This document shows positions 20,545 through 31,036 of a DNA stretch of 64,000 bases, one piece after another (within the stretch, counting starts at the first letter, position 1; each line of letters opens with the position of its first letter). Under the pieces are notes generated by a model. The model made no database searches. It was not told where the DNA came from and worked only from the letters and a program-made list of their open reading frames with translations. A program made the position numbers and the translations under genes. The DNA comes from Ziziphus jujuba (Eukaryota > Streptophyta > Magnoliopsida > Rosales > Rhamnaceae). Where the stretch lies: NCBI RefSeq assembly GCF_031755915.1, contig NC_083387.1, positions 16,575,001 to 16,639,000 on the forward strand, given 5' to 3'.

Positions 20545-23457
20545 TGTAACACCCCAACCCAAACCACATCGGAATTCATGAACATTGACCGAGGTTGACC
20601 GTTGACCGAGTGGGTCAAAAGTTAACTTTTTGTTCCAGTTGAAATTTCTAGTTGACCATGGTACCGTGGCGAAGTGCATGATGCCCCGAGTTCGTAAACT
20701 AGTAGCACATCGAAAACGGAGCTATGGTTTGAAAGTTATGGGCAAAACAAATCGAGGTACAAACTGTCCAAAAGTTACCGGGAGTTGACCTTTTATCGTT
20801 GTATAATTTTGTTTTGACTTTTGTATGGTTGTAAAGTACTCGTCGATACGAGTCCATAGACTAGCGGCACGCTTAAATGGGACATCTGGTTAAAAAGTTA
20901 TGGACGTGTGAAGTTCGTCGGATACCGTAATATTTTATTATATCTGGCTTAAGTGCACAGTAACGCCATGCGCCGTCACCTGATTGGTCCACGTGGGTGA
21001 ACAGTGTCACCCACGATGGCTTTTATTTGGCAAAAACGACGAGAAGAAGAGAAAAAGAGAGAGAGGAGAGAGAGAAACGACCGGCCGCCGGAATTGTCAA
21101 ATTTTCCGGCCGATCCTTACTACACGCGCTGGCTAGATAGGAGCGCCTCTCCATTCCCGGTCGAACCTCGAAATTTCACAACCACCAGTCCCCGGATGCG
21201 CCCAGATCGAGCCGGCGAAGCTCGACGGTAATTTTTCCCCTCCACCACCGTTTTACCCGTTTTCGGCCACTTTCAAGCCACACGCACCTGACCGGTCTCT
21301 CACCCGTGGGAATTCCGCCCTGCCCACCAAATTTCACGACCACCGGACCTCCGACGCGCCGGGATCGGAGTATTTTCCGGCGAGGCGCCGAAAACCTTCA
21401 AACCCCGATCTCTTCGCTGTTCGTCCTCCGTTTACCTCACCGCCAGTCCCGTTGGAACCCTCTCCCCTCGATCTGCAAAACCCCCAAAAATCTTAGCCAT
21501 TGGCCAGCGGACGCGCAGCCGCCGGCGACAGTTGCCGGTGACCGCGACGGCTCACCGGGAATTACTGTTCCGGCGAGTACCCAGTTGCACCGCCGGTCCC
21601 TGTCCACTAATTTCGACCTCGTGAATCCAAATCCGACGTCCTTTTCCTCCAATTCGCGACAGTTTGGGAGAATCGAGGAGTTGAATCCCAAAAACTTTCC
21701 GGCGAGATTTCGGCCACCTCGGGTCCGATCTCCGGGAAGTAAGATCGGATCCGTGATCCTCATCACTCAAGCTTCGATTCGGTATATTACTCACCAATTT
21801 TAGTTGTCCTTTGTGTTCGCTCCCCGGGTATCCATTTGGGAGTTATCCGATTAAAATATTAATATATTTGGTTGGTGTACTGTGAATGTTTTAGGTGCAC
21901 GTGGGGGTAGTGGAGTTGATCCTGCGGAGGATCTTAGCTGATATCCGTGCTTAAGGTGAGTGACCCACCTTTAAAAATATTTTGGGGCAATTAATTATAT
22001 TTAATTGGTGTTTAATTGATATTTGAAATTATGCTCATGTGGTGCAATTTAATTATTATTTTATTGTGATTTAATTTTATTTATTATGCATGAGCAAGGT
22101 ATTTTCAGTAATAAATCGTATGTGGTTTTAATATTATTTTTGGGCATAATTGGTTTAAATATTTTTAAGAAAAATATTTGTTTAATTGGTGGTTTAAATT
22201 TTATAATTATGCCCGTGGTATATTATTTGTTGAACCTCGTGTTACGAGAAAAATTATTGTTTTATCGTTATCGATGGTTTCGTACCGGGTATGTTAAAGG
22301 AAAATATGTGGGATGGTAAATTTGAAAATTTATATATTTTCCGCAATGATTTTGGAAAATCGGTACGGTTATAATTAATTTAGTAATTATTTTAGACGCA
22401 CTCATACAGTATTGGTGTTCTGGTGTATATGTGGTTAGCGCGCAAGTTATGTCTCCCATGATTTGCCATTGTACCGTGGGCAGGCAAGTTTGACATTGGC
22501 CACAGCCGCCCCCTTCCTTGGCCGGGATGACGGTTTCAGCAGTGGTACTGTCGGGACGTCGAAGTGCCGTTTGCAAGTTTTTCTCTTTAACCCCCCCCCC
22601 CCCCAGTCGGTGCTTGGGACGCTGGGTATCGAAGGGTATCACTGGTATATCGTGTGGTGCGTCAAGTATAAATTTTCGGATAGAAATTTCAAACCTTAAA
22701 GTGTTCAAAATTATTTATCATATTTTATTACATTTTAATTATATTTGGGGTAGTTATTTATTTATTGTTTATTAAGTCATTTGATCCCTTGGTTTTCGGA
22801 AAATACGAATATCGGGTTTTGTGAAAATGTTTTAAAAAGGGAACATTTCCAACGGAGTGAATAGTGAGGGTTTTGAGAGAAATTATTACTTTCCACTATT
22901 ATTATTTATTTATCTATTTAATTGCCGGTATTAATTAAATTTCCTTATTTGTTATATAATTGATATTAAAAGTGTTCAGTAGATAGGGTCACTCACTGAG
23001 ATGATTAGCATCTCACGTTTTTAAATTCCGTTCCCTTAGGTGCAAGGGGTGGTAGACGTTCTTCCGGAGGGAACCAAATCTCCGCCGCTATCGTAGTTCA
23101 AGAAGTACCTTGGTACTCGTTTATTTCAGTTGTAATATTTCTTTCATCCTTGTTGTATTCTCCGTTTAATAGTACTTCATTAAGCTCTGTATACTGTTCT
23201 GGACACTTATGTATTATTTATGCACTGGATTACTGTTATTCCTGTGAAGTGCTGTAAAATTGTGGAATCAATTTGTAGTATTGTGGGAGGAAACCCGGGG
23301 ATGAATATAGAAGTGTGTTTTCAGTGCAGGAAATTTGTGGTAAGTCCAACCTTTAGGGGAGGTTCTGCCGGATTTTCCGTTGGAGGGTCCGGTAGGGTTT
23401 CCCTGGGATCAGGGCTTGTCTAGGGTTCCGGTGAGGAATTTTAGACGGGTCCTGACA
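20545..23457 (+). repeat. 3' LTR of family B
   Basis: Aligns along its whole length with 12908-15800 but carries many substitutions. It also has an extra GC-rich segment of about 35 bp near 21353-21388, a shorter GAGA block, and a run of 14 C at 22591-22604 where the 5' LTR has six. The divergence indicates that insertion is not recent. Confidence 0.9.
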
Positions 23458-24700
23458 CCAAGATGTTTCATACATGCATGAAACATAGGATTAATAGTCA
23501 GATATAAGGCACTAATGTTGTCACGTAATAACTAGGACGTTGAAGAAGTGGAGTACCAATATCTCAAAGTTAGCATAAGCCATAGATCTATATTCTACCT
23601 CTATACTAGACTTGGAAATAGTTGGTTCTTTCTTAGAACCCTAAGAAATACAATTAGCCCCACGATAGATAGAAAACCTAGTGGTGCTTCTTCTGGTGGA
23701 TGGACAATCAGCCCAATTTACATTTGAGAAACCATATAAAGTAGAAGAGCTGTTGGATAGAAAACACAGACCATGATCTTGAGTAACTTTGAGATAGCAT
23801 AATTTACGCTTGACAGCCTTAAGATGAACAATTGTAGGATTGTTAAATGATTAACAAACTCTAATAACTGCATATGTAATATCAAGTCTTGTAAACTAAA
23901 TATTTGAGTGCTTCTCAATGCTACCAAATTCATGAACATTAACAAGCTCATTGTCTAACACATTAAATTTTTCTTTTTAAGAAATTGGAGTAGCAAGTGA
24001 AGAATAAGAAGTCATACCAACCCTAATGAAGAAGGTCTTTTGTATACTGAGATTGAGAAAGAAGAGCTCTACCTTAAAAATATTTAACAGAAACCCTTTA
24101 AAAATAATGTAGGGTACCTAAATCTTTAATGGCAAACTCTTGACCAAGCGTTTGTAATAATGTGTGGATGAGAGAATTATCATTCCCAGCAATAATTATA
24201 TCATCCATATAAATTAAAAGCAAGAGAATAGCAAATTGATGATGATAGACAAACAAAGATAGGTCTGCTTTACTACAAAAGAAACCAATATGAAGAAGAA
24301 ATTGTGATAGCCTATCAAACTAGGCATGAGGTGTTTATTCAAGACATAAGGAGATTTCTAAAGAAGGCAAACATATTTAGGGAAGCAAGGATCAGTAAAG
24401 TCAAGGTTCTTCCATATACACAGGTTCCTTTAAGTGTCCATGAAGAAACACATTTTTAACATCCAACTGTTTTAGAGTTCACTGATGTGTAAAAGTAAGT
24501 GATATGATAAGCTGAATGATGGTTGGCTTGACAACTGGATTGAATGTTTCATCATAATCGTGTCCAGGAACTCGAGTAAAACCTTTAGCAACCAAGCACC
24601 CTTAAATCGATCAAGAGAACGATCTTCTTTATATTTTAACCTATAGACCCATTTAGAACCAACAACATTGCCATGAGTAAGATGTGGTACTAATGTCTAG
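23458..24700 (-). pseudogene. Copia reverse transcriptase and first part of RNase H
   Basis: On the minus strand the RT begins near 24690 (WVYRLKYKEDRSLDRFKG, then VAKGFTRVPGHDYDETFNP). It has LDVKNVFLHGHL and the catalytic YMDDIIIAGND near 24200. RNase H-like sequence then runs to the nested insertion at 23458. Many stops and shifts are present. Confidence 0.8.
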
Positions 24701-25449
24701 GTTTAATTTCTTTCTAATGCTTGAAGCTCTTCTTTCATTGTTGTTATCCATCGAGCATCTTTAAGGACTGTTCGTAACGTTTTAGGTTTAGTAACATGAG
24801 AGTCATCAACTGCCATAAACATCATTTGAGAAACAAGAGTTAGATTATGTTGAAGCTTTTGGTGAGTGATAATGTGATCTTGAGAAGAGTTTCAAACCAT
24901 TGAGTTTGTTGTAGAATCAACTGGGAGTTAAACAAACAATTGGTTTGACATATCATTTTGAGATGCAAGAGGGATTTAAATATTTATTGAAGCAATAGTT
25001 GCTATAGAAGAAGTTAAAGGAGTCAAAGAAGTCTCAGTATTTTCAAATAATTTAGAACTACTAATTATTTCAGCATCCACATGAGGTTGAGAGTCATTGA
25101 GACTCTCAGAATCCATAGTAGTTTGAATGGGTGATGTGGCAATGGTGAAGGACTCAGTTTGGTCAATTATTATGCAATAGTTGGACTTTCAGCTGGCAAG
25201 TGAGAAGTATCTTGACATGAAGAGTCTTTCAGTTGCTAAACACTTTCTAAGGAACTTAAATTCTTGATAGTAAGGATTATACCACTCATCAAATTATGGG
25301 AATTCAGTGAGCTCTAAATTATGTGAAGTCTTATTATATTCTAGTGTGAAGCGTATGGAAAACAGGTTTCATTAAAGACAACATGTCTAGATATATAGAC
25401 CTTATTTATGGACAGATGTAAACACTTATAGCCTTTATGAAGTGGACTA

Positions 25450-26230
25450 TAGCCAATAAAGATACACGAGTAAGTTTTCTATTGAAACTTGTTATGGTTG
25501 AGATGTCTAAGTGAAGGAAAGCAAAGATAGCCAAACACCCACAAGCCTTTGTAATCTGGATGTCTCTAATAAAGTTTGAAAAATGGTGAGTTGTTATTCA
25601 TAGCAGATAATGGCTATCAGTTTATCAAATAGACTGCATGCTTAAGTTTATAGGGGAGATTGGCTTGGAAAAGTAATGTAAGGCCAGTTTCCACAACATG
25701 TCAATGTTTTCTTTCAGTAGCTCTGTTCTATTCAAGAGTTCCAAGACAAGACACTTGTTGTTGTATTCCATATTGTTGAAGATATAACAAAAACAAATTT
25801 GAATGAAACTCACCTTCTCCATCACATTGGTAGAATTTTATTTTTTTTGTTAAATTGGTTTTCAACCAGACTTTGAAATCTAATAAAACATGCCAAGAAT
25901 TATGGTTTTCTATTAAATGGATATAGCCATGAGAACCTTGAATAGTCATCAATGAAAATTGCATAAAAATGAAACTTTTGAAAGGAGGCTATTGGAACAA
26001 AGCCCTCCAAAGATCATAGGAAATTTAGAAATTTTATTTGATGATTCAAATAGAAGTTTATAGCTCTTTCCTAGCTGACAACTAACACAAGATGAAGTCT
26101 TAGAAACCCAATGACTAACATCAATATTTTTCTTTTCTTTCAAAATGTGTAAAAGCTTTGAATTGGGATGGCCCAATCTTTGATGCTAGATAGTTGAAGA
26201 TGTTGCATTTCCTTTTATTGCTGAGAAACT
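25450..26230 (-). pseudogene. Copia integrase remnant
   Basis: The minus strand encodes pieces typical of the copia GAG-pre-integrase and integrase core: GHPNSKLLHIL and CVSCQLGKSYKLLF near 26170-26050, FYAIFIDDYSRFSWLY near 25965-25925, and ESLVENQF-like and CDGEGEFHSN segments near 25880-25800. Frames change several times. Confidence 0.75.
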
Positions 26231-26399
26231 GGATAATCTGGATCATTTAAATCATATGGACGACCTATGCTATTATCCTTTGGCTTGGGTCCTCTATGAA
26301 GAAGCCAGTATAAGAATTATCAAAGATCAATTTGCTAAAAGACAACAAATTCTTTGTAAAACCAGGGACAACAAGCACATCTTTCAATTTTGCTTGTCC

Positions 26400-26600
26400 A
26401 TCACTCGTTCGAGATATTAACATCTCTAACATATGAAATAGGTAAGCTTTCTCCATTACCAGCATAAATAACATCCTTTCCATAGTAGGTTTGAGGATTT
26501 GTAAGTTTACTTGCATCGTTGGTCATATGAAATGTTGCTCCTGAGTCAACATAAAAAGTTTCGTCATTTGGTTCATTGAGTGAGAGAGCAACCAAGGCAT
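26400..26600 (-). pseudogene. Copia protease remnant
   Basis: The minus strand contains FYVDSGATFHMTNDASKL near 26560-26500, the D-S-G active site and flanking residues of copia protease. The gag/zinc region lies upstream and integrase downstream. Confidence 0.85.
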
Positions 26601-26879
26601 GAGTTGTTTCATCCGGTTGATATTAGTAATCATATCTTTTCCAACAAGTTGCAGCAGTGTGATAGAAGTTGTTACAAATTTGACACTGAACTTTTGGATG
26701 ATCTTTCTCTTGATTGCATTGAGGAGAATGATTTAGGGTGTTATGGTTATTTGAAGTTTGATTTTTGTGGGACAGAAATGTGTTACGTGAATCTAAGCCA
26801 CATCCAGTAGCAGGTGTGCAACCTCTCCCTCATGAGTTAAAGTTTCAACCACCTTTGTTACTTCTTCCACATCCTTGCT

Positions 26880-27440
26880 ATTAAAAAAATGTATGATTAT
26901 GATCTAAATACTATTTTTCCTCTTCTTGCTGGACAACCACTGGTTGTTCATTCCTTTGGAAAGCTAGAATGAATTGATTAAACGTAGGATATTGAGGTTT
27001 AGTGAGCATAGTAAGTCTAAAATCGTGATATTTTGGACCTAATCCACAAGCCAGCTGAAAAACTTGTTCTATGTCAGAAATGGGCTGTCTTATAGCAGCC
27101 AAATTATCATAAATATTTTTTAATTTCTTGAGTTATTCGTCGAGAGAAAGAGAGCCCTTTTTAAGCAGCATCAACATATTTTTCTATAGTCCTTCTTTTT
27201 CTTTTGTGGACAGTAGCAATTGTTCTTCAAGTGATGCCCACATTTGTCTTGCTAAATCTGCTCCTACAACCTGGTTTAACACATCTTCAGACATGTTTAC
27301 ATGAAGCCATGTTGTTAGTAAGTCATCATTTGTGGTCCATACTTCATATAATTCGAGATTGGTTTTGGAATATCTATAATGTGATGAAGTATTCCCAAGC
27401 TTCAAATCAATGGAAAAATTTGACAACGTCAAATAAGAAC
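26880..27440 (-). pseudogene. Copia gag remnant
   Basis: The minus strand reads as a copia-type gag of the UBN2 kind: LELYEVWTTNDDLLTTWLHV and ADLARQMWASLEEQL at 27370-27210, then DIEQVFQLACGLGPKYHDFR and a stretch to about 26911. It is split into at least two frames. A zinc-finger-like region follows near 26690-26640. Confidence 0.75.
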
Positions 27441-27546
27441 GTTGGAGGAGGTGAGACGAATTAAAACAAGACTAGTACACTGATGAAAAATTTGGATATT
27501 GAGAACTGATTCGGAGAAGGTTGAAAAAGACATGTTTTGACTTGCA

Positions 27547-27565
27547 GGTTGTGGCTCTGATACCA
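27547..27565 (-). other. Primer-binding site of the copia element (initiator tRNA-Met)
   Basis: Read on the minus strand as TGGTATCAGAGCCACAACC, next to the 5' LTR. The first 14 bases match the 3' end of plant tRNA-iMet. Confidence 0.85.
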
Positions 27566-28003
27566 TAAAGATTTTTTGAGATAATATAATGCTTGTGCTC
27601 TCTATTTTCTTTTACACGAACTGATTCTTATATACAATTACATATTGATTATATATATATATATATATATGGTAATATAATTACTCATTGTAATACATAT
27701 ATGGAAATCGTGAGCTAAACATATCGACAAAGGAGTAGGTAGAAACCAGTGCACAAAAGAAGTAGGTAGAAATCAGTACTAAGAGTAGGTAAAAATCAAT
27801 GCTAGGAGTAGGTAGAAATAAGTGCTTGACGTCTAAAGGTAAGTCTTGATCTTTGGATTGATGTTGACTTGAGGATTGGCTTGATGATAATTTTCCTTTA
27901 ACAGCACCAGCACAATCTTTGCATGACAGTTTGCCATCTATGCATGATAATTTACCATCTATCATGTGTTACCATTTGTGCATGACCTGTTACCCTTAAT
28001 AGT
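27566..28003 (-). repeat. 5' LTR of the copia element with internal minisatellites
   Basis: Matches 12353-12726. It includes an (AT)n tract (about 27648-27671), four copies of a roughly 26-bp unit around GTAGGTAGAAA (27730-27830), and a 20-24 bp unit around ATGCATGAYARTTTRCCAT (27915-27990). The outer boundary is approximate. Confidence 0.75.
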
Positions 28004-28330
28004 ATTTAATTGGTTTTAAATGTTGATTTTTCTTTGGATATTGAATTTTATTCAATAAGATTTTTAGGGACATAAATTTGGGTTTTATGAAAAGGTTTTT
28101 CTAAAATGAAAATCTTTTAAAGAGGGAAAATGTGAGGTTTTGAACGAAGAGTTCCGAAGTTAAATCCATGCATATTTTCTCATAGTATATATATTGATTT
28201 CATGTTTTATTCTTTTAATTTGTTTCCTAGGTCCTGATAGTTAGTTAGCTGTTTCCCTCGTACCACATACCTTCAGCTTCTTTCCACACCAATAGTACCT
28301 AGTTCTCCTTGTATTTTAATTTATCTGATA
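28004..28330. mobile_element. Degenerate LTR-like fragment to the right of the copia element
   Basis: Contains GGGTTTTATGAAAAGG and a TGAGGTTTTGAACGA block, then CTAGGTCCTGATAG, in the same order as parts of the family B LTR and of 11390-11600. It is probably the continuation of the older LTR-like sequence into which the copia element inserted. Confidence 0.3.
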
Positions 28331-29763
28331 TATTTATTCCGTTTGTATTAACTTAATTCCATAAATCACTCTTAGTATGCTCTAATAGGAATACTAGACG
28401 TGATTGTTGTTGTGAATATTTTGAAGCTTTAGACCGATATTTTTGTTGTGGATGTGTTCGATGATATGTAACTGTGGTGGTTGTGATGCTATTGTGAAAA
28501 TTGTATATTTGGAGTGTTTTTCATACAAGGACAAATTTTTGAGTTGCCTATGATATTTTTTTGACGTATTATTCTTCCTTATCAAAGAAGTATGTAAGGG
28601 TAAAAACTTATACAAAATAAAAAACAAAAAAAAAATAATAATCAATCCTAATTACAATTAATTAATGCTAAAGAAACTAAATAACCAACTATAATATTTC
28701 TATAATTAATGAATCATTGACATGTCATGCTGACAGTTTTATTAAAAACATTTTGTATATTAAGTAAAATATTTTATAAGATAAATTTTAAATTTACTAT
28801 TCATAAAAATTTAAAAATTAACAATAAGAATAATTTTTTATATTTGATGTTGTGCTTTCGTATTTAAGAGACATTTATATATACATATAGAGTCAATGTA
28901 TCAAGAAGTTTTTTTTCTTAAAAAAGAAAACAAACAAACAAAAAAACAAACTGTTCTATGTTAGTTTTAGTAGGCTTAAAATTTTTTGTTGTATCTCACA
29001 TCACATGGTAGAAAAACAAAAACAAAAAAAAAAACAAAAAAATAGAATGTTGAATATTCCTTATATAATATTTGGAAAGATGCAAGAAATTCCAATTTTT
29101 AACATTTTCATTAGAAAAAATTTATTTGTCAGCATTGATAAAAAATTTTAATAAAATTTACATATTAAATGACAATTTAAATAATTACTATTAAAAAAAT
29201 CATTTTTAGAATTTTAATATAAAAAATAACATAACTAAATATCCTAATTAAAATTTGATAAAAAAGTGATAATGAGCACTAGTTATAGCAAATAACAACA
29301 CTCTTTCCAATATAATATTTCAAACAAATTATAAATTTAAACCTCAACATATTATTTAAACTTTTTATAAAATGGTAATCTTCGTTATGAAATAAAATGG
29401 GGAACAAATTTGAGATTGCATGCGTTTTTCATAATATTTAAATGAAAGATTCTTAGCATTTTTGCTATAATATTTAAATAAAAGTTGTCATTTTCTAACT
29501 TTATCTTCTCGTTTCTCTCAAAAGAAGAAAACTCATAGTGAGAAAACTCACCTAACTGGGAACGTGACAAACTTCATGCAATTTGCACACACACGTTGCA
29601 GTCTTATCCTAAAATGCTGCCAGCTGCTTATTAAACCAATTAAGCTTGCACTGTTTCCATTCTCAGTTCACATGAATTTTCACTCCTTCCTAGACTTCTT
29701 TGCCTCCAATTCACATCATTTTTAATTTTTTACATATATCTCTAGTTTTAGCCGCAAATTTTT
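28331..29763. other. AT-rich intergenic region upstream of the peroxidase gene
   Basis: I see no coding frame of note. A-rich and T-rich runs occur at 28620-28640, 28910-28945 and 29018-29045. The last 150 bases should hold the peroxidase promoter and leader. A CATATAT stretch near 29733 is a weak TATA candidate. Confidence 0.5.
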
Positions 29764-30131
29764 ATGGCACTTGTTTTGGCTTTCATCTTCTACTTTCTTA
29801 TTGGGATCTCGAATTCTTATGGTCAACTCAAAGTTGGTTTCTACGATGAAACATGCCCTCAAGCCGAGTCCATTGTCCGCAACGTTGTTAGTGATGCCGT
29901 ACTTTCCAACGCCAATATTGCTGCTGTCTTGCTTAGGCTTCATTTCCATGACTGCTTTGTTGAGGTGTGTCTCTTTCTCATTTCCTGTACACATATACAC
30001 CCACTTATTATATTGTAAACAAATCAATTAGGAGTCTTGTTTTATATGTTAAACTCCTAAATTTTTATTCATTTGGACCCTTTTTATTAGATTCCCTCAT
30101 CATGTCTCTCTTTCTTTTTTTTCTTTTTTTT

Positions 30132-30162
<31 letters not shown>

Positions 30163-30989
30163 GCTTTTTCCTTTTTTTTCTTTTCTTTTTGTTCATTCTC
30201 TTTTTGGGGAAATATATTAAATTAAAAAAAAAAAGTGATTTTTTAGATATAGACCTGGTCAAATTCAAAATCTGGAGTTTTACAAGTGATTTAAATAAAT
30301 ATATAAATATATATATGCACATATATAGGTATTAGGGATTCCAAATCCTAATCATTACTGAGGAAAACAGTAAATTTACCATCATGGGCTGTCTATGCAA
30401 AGTGAATAAAATTGTGAACTTGCCTCGACAGGACAAACATATTACATATTAGATTGGAAGTCATATATCACACAACTATAGTGAATATTGGTGGTATAAT
30501 TGGACGGCTATGAATTAATATGCGCTTCTTTAACGACAATACCAGGGCTGTGATGGCTCAATTCTGATTGACGACGGTAATCCAAATGCCGAGCGACATG
30601 CGTTTGGCCATCAAGGCGTTGGGGGCGTTGAAGTGATAGAGAAAGCCAAAGAACAGCTAGAGGCTGTTTGCAATGGCGTCGTTTCTTGCGCTGATATCGT
30701 AGCCTTGGCGGCTCGAGACGCTATAGCCTTGGTACTTTTCCCTTCTTTAACCTCTTTCAGGATTTTGCGTATAACATATGACTTAATGGCAACGCCGTCA
30801 TTTCACTTGAGATTGTTGTTTCTTAGGCCAACGGACCGTCGTATGAGGTCCCAACGGGCCGAAGAGATGGTGGGATTTCTAATATTTCATTGGCAGACGA
30901 CATGCCGGATGTTAGTGACTCGATTGAGCAACTTAAGGTTAAGTTTTTTAACAAGGGGCTCACAGAGAAAGACCTTGTGTTACTGACTG

Positions 30990-31036
<47 letters not shown>

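Larger units (their letters stand above)
12908..23457 (+). mobile_element. Family B: Ty3 chromovirus (Tekay-like) retrotransposon, near full length
   Basis: The 10.55-kb element consists of a 5' LTR (12908-15800), primer site, gag, protease, reverse transcriptase/RNase H, integrase, chromodomain, polypurine tract (20532-20543) and 3' LTR (20545-23457). It is flanked by CCAA at 12904-12907 and 23458-23461, a 4-bp target duplication. It lies inside the copia RNase H region. The 2.9-kb LTRs plus a C-terminal chromodomain point to the Tekay/Del group. Stops in gag, RT and integrase and altered catalytic residues show it is dead. Confidence 0.9.
12353..28003 (-). mobile_element. Ty1/copia LTR retrotransposon, split by a nested Ty3 element
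   Basis: The minus-strand element runs from its 5' LTR (27566-28003), through the tRNA-Met primer site (27547-27565), gag, protease, integrase and reverse transcriptase (27440-23458), to an interruption by the family B element (12908-23457). It then completes RNase H (12907-12740), a polypurine tract (about 12727-12740) and the 3' LTR (12353-12726). Without the insert it is about 5.1 kb, normal for copia. Stops and frameshifts throughout make it non-functional. Confidence 0.85.

Noticed and set aside
27726..27990. CRISPR-like regular repeats
   Set aside because: Units are adjacent minisatellite copies without unique spacers, and the genome is that of a plant.
30065..30335. Frames over the T-rich part of peroxidase intron 1
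   Set aside because: Low-complexity Phe or Lys runs created by the T-rich tract within a well defined intron.
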